A stretch of 64,000 bases of DNA from Rothia sp. (in: high G+C Gram-positive bacteria) (GCF_030540545.1 NZ_JAUNVZ010000006.1:24730-88729), one strand, 5' to 3'. Positions 6,909 through 18,271 are shown, counted from the stretch's first letter. Made by a program: numbers and translations. Notes: generated from the sequence alone by a model not told the origin.

Positions 6909-8861
6909 ATGGCGCAAGTTCGTGTGCCTCATCCTGAGGTGACGGTGACGAATCGTCTCTACGCGCGTAAGTGGTGGTGGCGTTTTGTTCAGATGGGTCT
7001 GGACGGCCTGGCGTGGTCTATTGCTCTGGTGATGGCGTTTATGCTGCGCTATAGTGTGGAGCTGACTCGCGGTTCTGTTTTTGATGTGATCGATATGAAT
7101 TCGCTGTGGTTGTGCTGCGCTGTTGCGGTGCCTCTGCAGTGGATTTTCGGTTTGATTGTGCGCATTTATCGTGGCGTGTACGGCTACGGTGAGTTCCCGG
7201 AGATTTTGCGTGCCGGTGGTGCGGCGATTGCTACGGCTGTAGTTCTGCAGCTGGTGGTGATTGCTGCGGCCTCTGGCGGTATGCTGATGCCTCGTTCGGC
7301 TCCTGTGATTGCTGTGGCTTTTACGCTGATTTTGATGGCGGGCGCTCGCTTTGCTAAGCGTGTGTTTGTGGAGGCGCGCGGTATTCGTGAGTTGACCGGT
7401 GACCCTGTGGTGGTCTACGGTGCTGGTTCTACCGCGCGCACCGTGATTCGTACTATGCTTGAGGATTCTCGTTCCCATGAGCGCCCGATTGCTGTGCTGG
7501 ACGATAACCCGGCTCTGCACGGTACCAAGGTCATGGGTATCCCGGTGTACGGCAGCATTGATGATATTGATGCTCTGATTCGTGAGCTGCGCCCGAAGAA
7601 GATGGTGGTGGCTATTAGTGAGCTGCCTCAGGAGGCTTTTGACGCGGTGAGTGCCCGTATGCGCGAGCATTCTATTGAGGTGGTGCGCATTCAGAGCGTG
7701 AATAATAAGCTCATGGGTCGCGATGAGCATCCGACCGATGACCGCGCTCTGCTCAATAGCATTCGTGGCGAGATTAATTATGAGATTAATGAGTCTATGC
7801 TGCGCGAATATATTTCGGGTAAGCGTGTGCTGGTGACCGGTGCGGGTGGCTCTATTGGTTCTGAGCTGTGCCGCCAGATTATGAAGTTTGATCCGGCTCT
7901 GCTGATGATGCTCGACCGTGATGAGACTCTGCTCATGGAAACCAAGCTCTCTATTACCAATGAGTCCAGCCTGGACGATGAGCGTATTATCCTGGCGGAT
8001 ATTCGCGAGGGCGAGAACCTAAGAAAGATTTTTGCCGAGCGCAAGCCCCAGGTGGTTTTCCACGCGGCGGCTCTGAAGCACGTTTCCGCGCTGGAGGCAT
8101 TCCCCGAGGAAGCCTATAAGACCAACGCTCTGGGCTCCCTGAATGTTCTCGAGGCTGCCTGCGCGGCGCAGGTTGAGACCTTTGTGAATGTCTCCACCGA
8201 TAAGGCGGCGGACCCGACTACCGCTCTGGGCCAGTCCAAGCGCGTGGCGGAGCGTCTGACCGCTTGGTACGGTCAGAAGACCGGCCGCACCTATGTGTCG
8301 GTGCGTTTTGGTAATGTTTTTGGCTCCCGCGGCTCCATTAAGCCCCTGTTTTTGAAGCAGATGGAGTCCGGTCACGATATTACTCTGACCCACCCGGATG
8401 CTAACCGTTACTTTATGCTCATTCCCGATGCCTGCCTGCTGGTCATGCTCGCCGGTGCGATCGGTCGCCCGGGTGAGGTCATGGTGCTGGATATGGGCGA
8501 GCCGGTACGTATTTACGATGTTGCAGACGCTATGCGCAATGCCTTTGAGCACTACAATACCGATATTGTTATTACCGGTTTGCGCAAGGGTGAGAAGCTG
8601 GGCGAGGTGCTCTTTGGTGGCGCCGAGCAGCATGAGCGCAGCGAGGTTAACCGCTATATTTCGCATTCTTCGGCTCCCGCGCTGGATCCGCAGGAGCTGG
8701 ATTACGCTCAGTGGCTTGCCCATTATGAGGCGACCCGCGGTTATGAGCGCCACGGCCTGGAGCGTGCTCTGAGCCCCGAAGAGGCGCGCAAGCAGATCGC
8801 TCAGGATCTGCCTCAGGAATCTGGCCGCCGCCGCGAGATTAAGGTGCGTAATCTGCACTAG
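6909..8861 (+). CDS. CapD/FlaA1-type nucleotide-sugar 4,6-dehydratase/epimerase, membrane-anchored
   Basis: A 650-residue polysaccharide biosynthesis protein. The N-terminal ~135 residues contain four hydrophobic spans. A first Rossmann-like region follows (VVVYGAGSTARTV), then the catalytic SDR domain with VLVTGAGGSIGSEL, FHAAALKHV, STDKAADPTTALGQSK and VRFGNVFGSRGS. Members of this family convert UDP-GlcNAc or a similar sugar to a 4-keto-6-deoxy intermediate at the membrane. An AAAGGAG ribosome binding site lies inside the 3' end of the upstream gene, implying translational coupling. The product sugar cannot be inferred. Confidence 0.92.
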   Translation: MAQVRVPHPEVTVTNRLYARKWWWRFVQMGLDGLAWSIALVMAFMLRYSVELTRGSVFDVIDMNSLWLCCAVAVPLQWIFGLIVRIYRGVYGYGEFPEILRAGGAAIATAVVLQLVVIAAASGGMLMPRSAPVIAVAFTLILMAGARFAKRVFVEARGIRELTGDPVVVYGAGSTARTVIRTMLEDSRSHERPIAVLDDNPALHGTKVMGIPVYGSIDDIDALIRELRPKKMVVAISELPQEAFDAVSARMREHSIEVVRIQSVNNKLMGRDEHPTDDRALLNSIRGEINYEINESMLREYISGKRVLVTGAGGSIGSELCRQIMKFDPALLMMLDRDETLLMETKLSITNESSLDDERIILADIREGENLRKIFAERKPQVVFHAAALKHVSALEAFPEEAYKTNALGSLNVLEAACAAQVETFVNVSTDKAADPTTALGQSKRVAERLTAWYGQKTGRTYVSVRFGNVFGSRGSIKPLFLKQMESGHDITLTHPDANRYFMLIPDACLLVMLAGAIGRPGEVMVLDMGEPVRIYDVADAMRNAFEHYNTDIVITGLRKGEKLGEVLFGGAEQHERSEVNRYISHSSAPALDPQELDYAQWLAHYEATRGYERHGLERALSPEEARKQIAQDLPQESGRRREIKVRNLH

Positions 8862-8902
8862 TGCCCGAGCTCTAACCCGCTAGCTTGAGAGGAAAGAGAG
8901 AC

Positions 8903-10159
8903 ATGTCTGCTCTAGTAATTTGTGCTGTGGCGCTGGCTGCCGGTGCTGTGCTGCCGTTGGCTGTGCGCCCGATTTTGCAGCGTTTCAATATGGTGGATAT
9001 GCCCAATGAGCGTTCCTCTCATACCACCCCCACCTACCGTGGCATGGGTTTGGCGACCGCCTGCGCGGCGCTGTTGGCTATGCTCGTGGCGCTGCTTGCC
9101 GGGTGGATGGTTAATGCTCCCATTGCCTGGACCCTGCTGCTGTCCATTGCTGCCGCCTGCACCCTGGGCTGGTGTGAGGATATTTCCGGCGTGGGTATTA
9201 AGGCTCGTGCGGGTGTGCAGTTGCTGATTGGCGCGGTGGCGTGCGTCATTCTGGCGACTATTATTGAGCCGGAGTGGGCTGTTCCCACCTGGATTTTGGT
9301 GGCTAGCTGCACGATTTTTGTGGCGGGTTATATCAATGTCGTGAATTTTATGGACGGCATTAACGGTATTTCCGGCTCTCACGGTCTGCTGGTGGGTCTG
9401 GCGTACGCCTACACCGGCTACCTGGTGGATCTGCCCTGGCTTTCTCTGACTGGTGCGGCTATTGCCGGCGCTTACGCTGCTTTTATTCCTTGGAATATTC
9501 GTCCGGGTAAGAATGTCTTTTTGGGCGATGCGGGCTCTTACACCCTGGGTGCTGCCCTGGGTCTGCTGGCTGTGGCGGGTTTCTTTGCCGGGGTGAACCC
9601 GGTGATTATGCTCGCTCCGCTGCTGGTATATCTGACCGATTCGGGTCTGACTCTTGCTCGTCGTGTGCTGGCGGGGGAGCAGTGGTATAAGCCGCATCGT
9701 ACCCATGTGTATCAGCGTTTGACCGATGTTGGTTTTAGCCATCTGGGTTCTACCTCCCTGGTTGCCGGTGCTACGGTGCTGTGCTGGGTGCTGGGTATGA
9801 ATGCCGGGGACGCTTTGGATACCGGTCAGTATCTGCTGGCTGCCGTGCTGCTGGTGCTGATTGTGGCTGTTCTGGCTTTGTATTGGCTGAGCCCTGCGCT
9901 GCTGACACAGAAGAGTGATGAGGGTCAGCAGGGGGCTGAAGAGCTAAAAACTGAGTCCGCAAAACATAATCTTGCTCATAGTGTCGAAAAGACCCAAATG
10001 CCTGCGGACTCGGCGCATGAGGATTTCAATCCCGCTTCGGGTGTGGCTTCTGACGATATCAAAGGCTCAAACGCAGAAAAGAGTGCCGAAAAATCTGTGT
10101 TTGATACTCGTTCGGTCAGTGCGACTCACTCGTCTGAAACCACCGCCAAGGAGGGCTAA
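8903..10159 (+). CDS. WecA/TagO-type undecaprenyl-phosphate sugar-1-phosphate transferase
   Basis: A polytopic membrane enzyme that starts lipid-linked glycan synthesis by moving a sugar-1-phosphate (usually GlcNAc-1-P) onto undecaprenyl phosphate. The 418 residues carry the family motifs DMPNERSSHTTPTYRGMG, NVVNFMDGINGISG, VFLGDAGSYTLGA and KPHRTHVYQRL across about ten membrane spans. The last ~85 residues are a hydrophilic Ser/Glu/Lys-rich cytosolic tail of low complexity. The ATG at 8903 has a GAGGAAAG ribosome binding site. With the two upstream genes it forms a plausible surface-polysaccharide unit. It leads directly into the ATP synthase genes, so read-through is possible. Confidence 0.9.
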   Translation: MSALVICAVALAAGAVLPLAVRPILQRFNMVDMPNERSSHTTPTYRGMGLATACAALLAMLVALLAGWMVNAPIAWTLLLSIAAACTLGWCEDISGVGIKARAGVQLLIGAVACVILATIIEPEWAVPTWILVASCTIFVAGYINVVNFMDGINGISGSHGLLVGLAYAYTGYLVDLPWLSLTGAAIAGAYAAFIPWNIRPGKNVFLGDAGSYTLGAALGLLAVAGFFAGVNPVIMLAPLLVYLTDSGLTLARRVLAGEQWYKPHRTHVYQRLTDVGFSHLGSTSLVAGATVLCWVLGMNAGDALDTGQYLLAAVLLVLIVAVLALYWLSPALLTQKSDEGQQGAEELKTESAKHNLAHSVEKTQMPADSAHEDFNPASGVASDDIKGSNAEKSAEKSVFDTRSVSATHSSETTAKEG

Positions 10160-10666
10160 ATGGGATCTGTTTCGACATCTTCTGGCGCTCTATCTCGTCT
10201 TAAAGCCCTGCTCTGGTATCCGCCCGCATCCCGCGTTAATTCGCGCCCGGGAGCCTACTCTTCGGGCTTTCCCTGGAAAATTATGTACTACCGACAGAGT
10301 GTTGTCGGCGCGCTGGTGCTTCTAGGCGGTATGATAGGAGCACAGCTATCTGACGGGCTGCCCGCTCTGTTGGGCTTTAGCCTGGGATTTCTGATAGCCT
10401 ATATATGTTTCACCTTGAGCGTGGTGACGGTGGTTGTCGCCGAAAAACTCAAGCTTAGCGTCCCGAAAGCTCTGGTAATCGGGTACGTGGTGAAAATTGT
10501 GCTCATGACGGTCGTTCTGATAACGCTGCACCTACCTCAGGAGCTGCGCAGCAATTGGGTTCCCTTCGGGGCGGTGGTTTCTACCGTTCTCTGGCTGGGA
10601 ATTGAAAGCTGGACCATTATGACCACTCGTTTTCTATACTTTGACTCCGAGGATAGGTCTTCCTAG
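10160..10666 (+). CDS. atpI: AtpI-like membrane protein (ATP synthase protein I family)
   Basis: A 168-residue protein with a basic N terminus and four predicted membrane segments (about residues 45-65, 70-95, 103-123 and 130-150). Sequence similarity to the family is weak; the assignment rests on topology and on position just ahead of the atp genes. Known AtpI proteins help assemble the c-ring or support ion handling and are not part of the enzyme core. The ATG follows the wecA-like stop directly (TAA then ATG), with GGAGGG in the preceding gene as ribosome binding site. Confidence 0.7.
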   Translation: MGSVSTSSGALSRLKALLWYPPASRVNSRPGAYSSGFPWKIMYYRQSVVGALVLLGGMIGAQLSDGLPALLGFSLGFLIAYICFTLSVVTVVVAEKLKLSVPKALVIGYVVKIVLMTVVLITLHLPQELRSNWVPFGAVVSTVLWLGIESWTIMTTRFLYFDSEDRSS

Positions 10667-10696
10667 ATACGGAGAACACACACCTAAAGGGAGTTC

Positions 10697-10957
10697 ATGG
10701 CGCAATCCGAGAAGAAGTGGTGGCAGGGAGAAGAAGAACTCCGATCCACCGGTCAGCTGGTTGCAGGCGGCGGTCTATCTGGCGCGGTAATGAGCGTGAT
10801 TTATCTTCTGATTGGTACCGCTTTCTGGGCGGCTGTCGGCTTCGGTCTGGACTGGCTGCTGGGAACCACCTGGTTGGTGTGGGCCGGAGGTCTGCTGGGT
10901 GCCAGCGCCGGGGTTTACCTGGTGTATGTGCACATGCGCAGCGGGACCGACTCCTAA
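10697..10957 (+). CDS. AtpZ/AtpI-family small membrane protein
   Basis: An 86-residue protein with two hydrophobic segments (about 24-47 and 57-79) separated by the family's short WLLGTTWLVWAGG link. AtpZ/AtpI proteins are encoded at the head of many actinobacterial and firmicute atp operons and are thought to aid Fo assembly or cation supply. The ATG has an AAAGGGAG ribosome binding site. A 119-base gap separates it from atpB. Confidence 0.78.
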   Translation: MAQSEKKWWQGEEELRSTGQLVAGGGLSGAVMSVIYLLIGTAFWAAVGFGLDWLLGTTWLVWAGGLLGASAGVYLVYVHMRSGTDS

Positions 10958-11076
10958 ACATTTTCTTCTCGGTCGCATAGGCGGCGGGGGAGAAACCCAC
11001 CTTATTTGAACGCACACTATTTCTACGACAGTTAGCGAAGCTCACGGGCTGACCTAGCGGCAAGAAAGGACTTGCT

Positions 11077-11871
11077 TTGAACGCAAACGGGTCTGTTTTG
11101 GCAGAAGGCGCATACGTACCGCCGACCCCGGCTGATATGCACCTGCCCGATATCTTCACCCTGGGTGAGTTTGGCTTCGGCAAGCAGATGCTGCTGGTGC
11201 TGCTCTCCGTGGTGATTGTGTCCTGGTTCTTCCTCGGCGCTATTCGCAAGCGCGCGATGGTTCCCAGCCGTACCCAGTTCATCGCAGAATCTGGCTACAT
11301 GTTCGCCCGCAACTCGCTGGGCAAGGAACTGCTGGGTGTGCAGCACTTCAAGCCTTTCGTTCCGATTCTGTTCACCTCCTTCTTCTTTATCCTGGTGAAC
11401 AACCTCTACGGTTCGATCCCCCTGATTCAGCTGCCGACCTTCTCTCACGCCGGTAGCGCATACGCCCTGGCGGGCATTGCATACCTGACCTGGGTTGGCG
11501 TTGGCATTAAGCGCCACGGTCTGGGTAAGTTCTTCAAGGATCTGACCATGCCCTCGGGCGTTCCCGGCTGGATCTACCCGATTCTGGTTCCGATCGAGTT
11601 CTTCTCGAACCTCTTCATCCGCCCCGTGACCCACGCACTGCGTTTGTTTGCAACTATGTTCGGTGGTCACATGGCAATTATGGTGGCAGCTAGCCTGACC
11701 GAGTACCTGATCGTTCAGATGGGCGGCATTGGCTACCTGGTGGCTGTTGGTTCGGGCGCTCTGGGTCTGTTCCTCTTCTTCCTGGAGCTGATGATTCAGT
11801 GCATCCAGGCGTACGTCTTCGCACTGCTCTTCGCAGTGTACCTGCAGGGTTCCCTCTCTGAAGGTCACTAA
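11077..11871 (+). CDS. atpB: F1Fo ATP synthase subunit a
   Basis: Subunit a forms the proton half-channels beside the c-ring in the membrane. The 264-residue product is strongly hydrophobic and has the conserved Arg-bearing helix in RPVTHALRLFATMFGGH. The start is a TTG, chosen because AAGAAAGGA ends six bases upstream and because the N terminus then matches the family. It is the first structural gene of the atpBEFHAGDC operon. Confidence 0.95.
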   Translation: MNANGSVLAEGAYVPPTPADMHLPDIFTLGEFGFGKQMLLVLLSVVIVSWFFLGAIRKRAMVPSRTQFIAESGYMFARNSLGKELLGVQHFKPFVPILFTSFFFILVNNLYGSIPLIQLPTFSHAGSAYALAGIAYLTWVGVGIKRHGLGKFFKDLTMPSGVPGWIYPILVPIEFFSNLFIRPVTHALRLFATMFGGHMAIMVAASLTEYLIVQMGGIGYLVAVGSGALGLFLFFLELMIQCIQAYVFALLFAVYLQGSLSEGH

Positions 11872-12008
11872 GACTAGATATAGGTTTTCGCGGGGCGGGT
11901 GACCGCTCTGGCGAATTAAGCACCCCGTTCATAACGGGTGAGTAACACACATTGAACTCTGTGCCCTTCCTGCTAGGGAAGATACGCACACTGTTGAAAG
12001 GAAACACA

Positions 12009-12218
12009 ATGGAAATTTCCGGTTCGCTTACCGCAATTGGCTACGGTCTGTCTGCAATCGGCGGCGGCATTGGCGTGGGCCTGATCTTCGCTGCGTACAT
12101 GACCAGCGTTGCTCGCCAGCCCGAGTCCCAGAAGACCCTGCAGCCGATGCTGTTCATGGGCTTCGCACTGGTTGAGGCACTGGCAGTGCTGGGTCTGGTT
12201 CTGACCTTCATCAAGTAA
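12009..12218 (+). CDS. atpE: F1Fo ATP synthase subunit c
   Basis: The proton-carrying ring subunit: a 69-residue hairpin of two membrane helices joined by the polar ARQPE loop, with the proton-binding Glu in [11 protein letters not shown]. The Gly-rich first helix ([11 protein letters not shown]) is typical. The ATG at 12009 has GAAAGGA upstream; an in-frame upstream extension is not family-like and is discounted. The 137-base gap before it contains small hairpins (about 11921-11941 and 11969-11984), which may adjust expression of this high-copy subunit. Confidence 0.96.
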   Translation: MEISGSLTAIGYGLSAIGGGIGVGLIFAAYMTSVARQPESQKTLQPMLFMGFALVEALAVLGLVLTFIK

Positions 12219-12262
12219 AGAACCAGTAATCGTAGACCAACCCATAGAACAGGATTCCATCC

Positions 12263-12820
12263 ATGACTTTTCTGGCTAATGACGGGGGCTCGCACGCAGC
12301 GTCTAACCCCCTGATTCCCAATGTTTGGGAAATTGGCATCACTGCCGTCGGATTCCTGCTCCTCCTCTTCATCGTCACTAAGTATGTGGTCCCGGCCTTC
12401 GAGAAGACCTACCAGGACCGCAAGGAAGCCATTGAAGGCGGCCTCGCTAAGGCTGAAAAGGCCCAGGCAGAGGCAGCAGCGGCTCGCGATGAGTACACCC
12501 AGCAGCTCGAAAGCGCTCGTCTGGAAGCTCAGAAGATCCGCGAAGATGCACGCGCAGAGGGCGAAGCTATTATTGCTGAGTCCAAGGCACGCGCAACCGC
12601 CGAGGCTACTCGTATCACCGAGACTGCACAGAAGACCATTGAGGCTGAGCGCACCGCTGCCGCTATCTCGCTTCACCGCGAGGTTGGCAGCCTGGCTACC
12701 ACTCTGGCTGGCAAGATCGTGGGCGAGGCTCTGACCGATGATGAGCGATCCTCCCGCGTGGTTGATCGTTTCCTTGCTGACCTTGAAGCCGAGAAGCAGA
12801 ACGCAGGTGCAACTCGGTAA
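12263..12820 (+). CDS. atpF: F1Fo ATP synthase subunit b
   Basis: The peripheral-stalk subunit. The 185 residues consist of one N-terminal membrane span (about 20-42) and a long charged Ala/Glu/Lys-rich helix that dimerises and reaches the delta subunit. The stop codon shares a base with the atpH start (TAATG), a sign of coupled translation. Confidence 0.95.
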   Translation: MTFLANDGGSHAASNPLIPNVWEIGITAVGFLLLLFIVTKYVVPAFEKTYQDRKEAIEGGLAKAEKAQAEAAAARDEYTQQLESARLEAQKIREDARAEGEAIIAESKARATAEATRITETAQKTIEAERTAAAISLHREVGSLATTLAGKIVGEALTDDERSSRVVDRFLADLEAEKQNAGATR

Positions 12821-13632
12821 TGGCAGGAGTATCTACTGAATCACTGAGCAAGGTCTCGGATGCAGTGCTGGCACACGCCTCTCTGAATCCGCTGGCCCTG
12901 GCAGAAGAGCTTTTCGCCGTGGTCGATGTGCTCGACCGTGACGGCGGTCTGCGTCGCGCTCTCACCGACGCCTCTCGCGAAGATTCGGCACGCACCGGTA
13001 TCGCGCAGGCAGTCTTCGGCGGAAAGATTTCCTCCGCCGCACAGGCTGTTCTGAACACCGCGGTATCCCTGCGCTGGTCCGCTGAACGCGATTTGGCCGA
13101 TGCGCTGGAAAATGGTGGCGTGCTCGCCGCTATTTCTTCCGCACAGGCACGTGGCGGTTTCGAAGCGCTGGAGCAGGTCAGCAACGAACTTCTCGCATTT
13201 GTTCGTAATGTTGACGGCGCGCCCGCAGCTCAGGAAGCACTCGCTCAGGAAGCGGCAAGCAAAGAAGCACAGAAGAAGCTCGCTATTGCGTTGGCTGGCC
13301 CCGCCACCACCGCAGAAGGCACGCTTCTGCTTGAACGTATCGCTAGTACCTCCCGCGGCATGCACGCGGCTCGTCTGGCGGAACAGTTCGTTGAAATCAT
13401 CGTCAAGCGACAGAACCGTTATATTGCAAAGGTCACCAGCGCATTCGCACTGGCACCGGCGCAGGTGGAACGTCTGGCGAAGGCTCTGACGGCAGTCTAC
13501 AACCGCGAACTCAAGCTCGACCTGACGGTCGATCCCGCGGTTCTGGGCGGTCTGCGCGTTCAGATTGGCGACGAGGTGATTGACGGTACCGTCAGCACCC
13601 GCCTTGAGAACCTGGAGCGTGAACTCGCCTAA
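12820..13632 (+). CDS. atpH: F1Fo ATP synthase subunit delta
   Basis: A soluble stalk subunit that links F1 to subunit b. At 270 residues it is longer than the ~180-residue proteobacterial form, as is usual in actinobacteria. The C-terminal segment LDLTVDPAVLGGLRVQIGDE is the family signature. The start overlaps the atpF stop by one base. Confidence 0.95.
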   Translation: MAGVSTESLSKVSDAVLAHASLNPLALAEELFAVVDVLDRDGGLRRALTDASREDSARTGIAQAVFGGKISSAAQAVLNTAVSLRWSAERDLADALENGGVLAAISSAQARGGFEALEQVSNELLAFVRNVDGAPAAQEALAQEAASKEAQKKLAIALAGPATTAEGTLLLERIASTSRGMHAARLAEQFVEIIVKRQNRYIAKVTSAFALAPAQVERLAKALTAVYNRELKLDLTVDPAVLGGLRVQIGDEVIDGTVSTRLENLERELA

Positions 13633-13671
13633 CGCGGGTTCTTCGCAGCGGTGATTTAGAAGATACCTCGT

Positions 13672-13711
13672 GCCGGTCCTGCCTCGAAGAGAGTGACAGG
13701 CAGGCACCGGG
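13672..13711 (+). other. Hairpin after atpH
   Basis: Between atpH and atpA, cggtcctgcct pairs with aggcaggcaccg, leaving one bulged base, around a 13-base loop. No T tract follows, so it is more likely an mRNA stability or processing element than a terminator within the operon. Confidence 0.5.
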
Positions 13712-13736
13712 CGAATAGCAAGTTTTAGGTTGGGTA

Positions 13737-13758
13737 CTCACCCGAGTACTCGGGTGAG
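13737..13758. repeat. Perfect 22-bp palindrome upstream of atpA
   Basis: The sequence is its own reverse complement from 13737 to 13758 (half-site ctcacccgagt). As RNA it forms a 9-bp stem with a GTAC loop, ending 15 bases before the atpA ribosome binding site. It could be a protein-binding operator or an mRNA hairpin. Confidence 0.85.
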
Positions 13759-13792
13759 ACCCGACCGTCAATTAGGAGAGCAGGGACACAAG

Positions 13793-15418
13793 ATGGCCGA
13801 TTTGACCATCAATGCCGAGGATGTCCGTAAGGCGCTGGATGAATTTGCAGCATCTTACCAGCCCGGCAATGCAGAACGTGTTGAGGTGGGCCGCGTTGTA
13901 GCAGCCTCCGATGGTATCGCTCGCGTCGAGGGTCTGCCCTCGGTTATGGCGAACGAGCTGCTTCGTTTCGAAGACGGCACCCTCGGCCTCGCACAGAACC
14001 TCGATACCCGCGAAATCGGTGTCATCATCCTGGGTGACTTCACCGGTATTGAAGAGGGTCAGCCCGTACACCGCACCGGTGAAGTGCTGTCCGTTCCCGT
14101 GGGTGACGCATACCTGGGCCGCGTGGTTGACCCCCTGGGCAACCCCATTGACGACCTGGGCCCCATCGAAGCTGAAGGCCGCCGCGCCCTGGAGCTGCAG
14201 GCTCCCGGCGTGACCCAGCGTAAGTCGGTGCACGAGCCGCTGCAGACCGGTCTGAAGGCAATCGACGCAATGATTCCGATCGGTCGCGGTCAGCGCCAGC
14301 TGATCATTGGTGACCGTCAGACCGGTAAGACCGCAATTGCTGTGGACACCATCCTGAACCAGAAGGCTAACTGGGAGTCCGGCGACCCCACCAAGCAGGT
14401 TCGATGCATCTACGTGGCTGTCGGTCAGAAGGCATCCACCATTGCAGCAGTTCGCTCCACCCTGGAAGCTAAGGGCGCCCTGGAATACACCACCATCGTG
14501 GCATCCCCGGCATCCGATGCAGCGGGCTTCAAGTACCTGGCACCCTACACCGGTTCGGCTATTGGCCAGCACTGGATGTACGGTGGCAAGCACGTGCTGA
14601 TCGTCTTTGACGACCTGTCCAAGCAGGCAGAAGCATACCGTGCAGTGTCCCTGCTTCTGCGCCGCCCGCCGGGACGTGAAGCATACCCCGGTGACGTTTT
14701 CTACCTGCACTCTCGCCTGCTGGAGCGTTGTGCAAAGCTCTCCGATGAGCTCGGTGCCGGTTCCATGACCGGTTTCCCGATCATCGAGACCAAGGCGAAT
14801 GACGTCTCCGCGTTCATTCCCACCAACGTTATCTCCATTACCGACGGCCAGATCTTCCTGCAGTCCGACCTGTTCAACGCTAACCAGCGCCCCGCAGTGG
14901 ACGTGGGTATCTCCGTTTCCCGCGTGGGTGGTGCCGCACAGACCAAGGCAATGAAGAAGGTCTCCGGTACCCTCAAGCTTGAACTGGCACAGTACCGCGC
15001 AATGGAAGCCTTCGCAATGTTTGCATCCGATCTGGATGACGCATCCAAGGCTCAGCTGACCCGCGGTGCTCGCCTGACCGAGCTGCTGCGCCAGCCGCAG
15101 TACACCCCCTACGCTGTTGAAGAGCAGGTTGTTTCCATTTGGGCAGGTACCAACGGTCACCTGGACGATCTGGAAGTTTCCGATGTTCTGCGTTTCGAGG
15201 CAGAGTTCATTGACTACCTGCGCCGTAACACCTCGGTACTGAGCAACATTGCTTCTAGCGGCAAGCTGGAAGACGACACCCTGGCTGCTCTCAAGAGCGG
15301 TGTGGCTGAGTTCAAGAAGAGCTTCCGCTCCTCCGGTACCAGCCACCTGGTAGATGCAGGTCACGAAGAGTTCAAGGCAGCTAGCAATAGCGACGTCACT
15401 CAGGAAACCATCGGTTAG
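13793..15418 (+). CDS. atpA: F1Fo ATP synthase subunit alpha
   Basis: The non-catalytic nucleotide-binding subunit of the F1 hexamer. The 541-residue protein has the Walker A motif [11 protein letters not shown] and the F1 signature [15 protein letters not shown] place the start at the ATG at 13793, which gives the family-like N terminus [11 protein letters not shown] with AGGAG and CAGGGA just upstream. The longer in-frame opening to 13730 would run through the palindrome and is rejected. Confidence 0.97.
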   Translation: MADLTINAEDVRKALDEFAASYQPGNAERVEVGRVVAASDGIARVEGLPSVMANELLRFEDGTLGLAQNLDTREIGVIILGDFTGIEEGQPVHRTGEVLSVPVGDAYLGRVVDPLGNPIDDLGPIEAEGRRALELQAPGVTQRKSVHEPLQTGLKAIDAMIPIGRGQRQLIIGDRQTGKTAIAVDTILNQKANWESGDPTKQVRCIYVAVGQKASTIAAVRSTLEAKGALEYTTIVASPASDAAGFKYLAPYTGSAIGQHWMYGGKHVLIVFDDLSKQAEAYRAVSLLLRRPPGREAYPGDVFYLHSRLLERCAKLSDELGAGSMTGFPIIETKANDVSAFIPTNVISITDGQIFLQSDLFNANQRPAVDVGISVSRVGGAAQTKAMKKVSGTLKLELAQYRAMEAFAMFASDLDDASKAQLTRGARLTELLRQPQYTPYAVEEQVVSIWAGTNGHLDDLEVSDVLRFEAEFIDYLRRNTSVLSNIASSGKLEDDTLAALKSGVAEFKKSFRSSGTSHLVDAGHEEFKAASNSDVTQETIG

Positions 15419-15492
15419 CGATTATTCCTAAAGCTTGTACCCCGTCGCGTTGATCACGCGGCGGGGGAGAGCTGACGGAGAAAGGAAGCTCT

Positions 15493-16434
15493 ATGGGAGC
15501 CCAGATTAGGGTTTACCGACAGAAAATTGCTTCGACGTCGTCCATGAAGAAGATCTTCAAGGCGATGGAGATGATCGCGACCTCCCGCATCAACAAGGCA
15601 CGCCGTAGCGCGCAGACCGCAAGCCCCTACGCTAACGCTCTGACCCGAGCAGTGACCGCAGTGGCAACCCAGCGCAATGTGGAGCACCCGCTCATCCACC
15701 GTCCCGGCACCTTCGGCACTCACGAGCACAAGCGCTCGGCAGTGCTGGTGCTCACCAGTGACCGTGGCCTGGCAGGCTCCTACTCCTCCTCGATTCTGAA
15801 GAAGACCGAGGAGCTCATTGAGAAGCTGCGTGAGGAAGGCCGCGAGGTCAGCCTCTACCTGGTGGGCCGCAAGGCAAAGTCTTACTTCGATTTCCGCGAA
15901 CGCGCCTACGAGCAGGCATGGGAAGGCAACACCGACAACCCGCGTGTTGACACTGCCTCGGAGATTCGCGATGTGCTGCTGGAGGCCTACACCACGTCCT
16001 TCGAGGACGGCGGTGTGGACGACCTGCACATTGTCTACACCGAGTTCGTCTCCATGGTCACTCAGGAAGCAAAGATTCTGCGCCTGCTGCCCATTCACGT
16101 GGGTGAAGCTACTAAGCTCGGCGAAGAAATCGTGCCCGGTGAACAGCTGCAGGAATCTGACTACACTCAGGAAGCAGCATTCACCTTCGAGCCCTCCGCA
16201 CAGGAAGTGCTCGACGAGCTGCTGCCGCGCTATATCGCATCGCGAATCTACGCCTGCCTGCTGGAAGCAGCAGCCAGCGAACTCGCTTCGCGTCAGCGCG
16301 CTATGAAGACCGCAGGTGATAACGCCGAGTCGCTCATCAAGAAGTACACTCTCTTGATGAACAACGCACGTCAGGCAGAGATCACGCAGGAGCTCTCCGA
16401 GATCGTGGGTGGCGCTGCCGCCCTCGGCTCCTAA
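15493..16434 (+). CDS. atpG: F1Fo ATP synthase subunit gamma
   Basis: The central rotor shaft. The 313 residues start [15 protein letters not shown] and end with the conserved helix around [18 protein letters not shown]. The ATG is preceded by AAAGGAAG. It is longer than the ~287-residue E. coli protein because of actinobacterial insertions in the middle domain. Confidence 0.96.
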   Translation: MGAQIRVYRQKIASTSSMKKIFKAMEMIATSRINKARRSAQTASPYANALTRAVTAVATQRNVEHPLIHRPGTFGTHEHKRSAVLVLTSDRGLAGSYSSSILKKTEELIEKLREEGREVSLYLVGRKAKSYFDFRERAYEQAWEGNTDNPRVDTASEIRDVLLEAYTTSFEDGGVDDLHIVYTEFVSMVTQEAKILRLLPIHVGEATKLGEEIVPGEQLQESDYTQEAAFTFEPSAQEVLDELLPRYIASRIYACLLEAAASELASRQRAMKTAGDNAESLIKKYTLLMNNARQAEITQELSEIVGGAAALGS

Positions 16435-16468
16435 GCTCCTGAAAGCCATAACGTATTCAAAACTTTGA

Positions 16469-17926
<1,458 letters not shown>

Positions 17927-17927
17927 G

Positions 17928-18185
17928 ATGGCTCTGTACGTTGAAGTTGTCTCCCGCGAACGTACCGTGTGGAAGGGCGAAGCGTCCTATGCACGTGTAC
18001 GCACCGTCGACGGCGAACTGGGTATTATGCCCGGCCTGATTCCGACCCTGGCGCTGCTGGCTGAGGATGGCGAAATGCTGATTCGTCCCGTTGAGGGCGA
18101 AGAGATTCGCACCATTCTGCACTCGGGTTTCGTGACCATTTCCAATGATCGCGTGACCATTGCAGCAAAGCATGCCGATATCTAG
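17928..18185 (+). CDS. atpC: F1Fo ATP synthase subunit epsilon
   Basis: The rotor-base subunit that contacts gamma and the c-ring. The 85-residue product has the N-terminal beta-sandwich (VEVVSRERTVWKGEA, DGELGIMPGLIPTLALL) but lacks the C-terminal helical pair that inhibits ATPase activity in E. coli. Short forms are usual in actinobacteria, so this is not a truncation. It is the last gene before the operon terminator. Confidence 0.94.
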   Translation: MALYVEVVSRERTVWKGEASYARVRTVDGELGIMPGLIPTLALLAEDGEMLIRPVEGEEIRTILHSGFVTISNDRVTIAAKHADI

Positions 18186-18196
18186 TCTCTAGATAC

Positions 18197-18237
18197 ACGA
18201 AGGCTCCGATAGATTCCTATCGGAGCCTTCGTTTCTT
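18197..18237 (+). terminator. ATP synthase operon terminator
   Basis: A perfect 16-bp stem (acgaaggctccgatag with its complement, 18197-18212 and 18217-18232) with a four-base loop is followed by TTTCTTT, beginning 12 bases after the atpC stop. Confidence 0.95.
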
Positions 18238-18259
18238 TAATGCACCGAGCCAAAAGTGC

Positions 18260-18271
18260 TAGAGTGTATGG
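18260..18271 (+). promoter_or_regulatory. -10 box of nucS; probable leaderless start
   Basis: TAGAGT at 18260-18265 lies six bases before the GTG start codon, with no Shine-Dalgarno sequence. In actinobacteria this spacing places the transcription start at the initiation codon. The gene directly follows the atp terminator, so it needs its own promoter. Confidence 0.6.

Noticed and set aside
13772-15364. 530-codon open frame opposite atpA, and similar long frames opposite other genes (for example 1341-2687 and 6513-7730)
   Set aside because: They mirror real genes; their products are low-complexity and have no domains or start signals.
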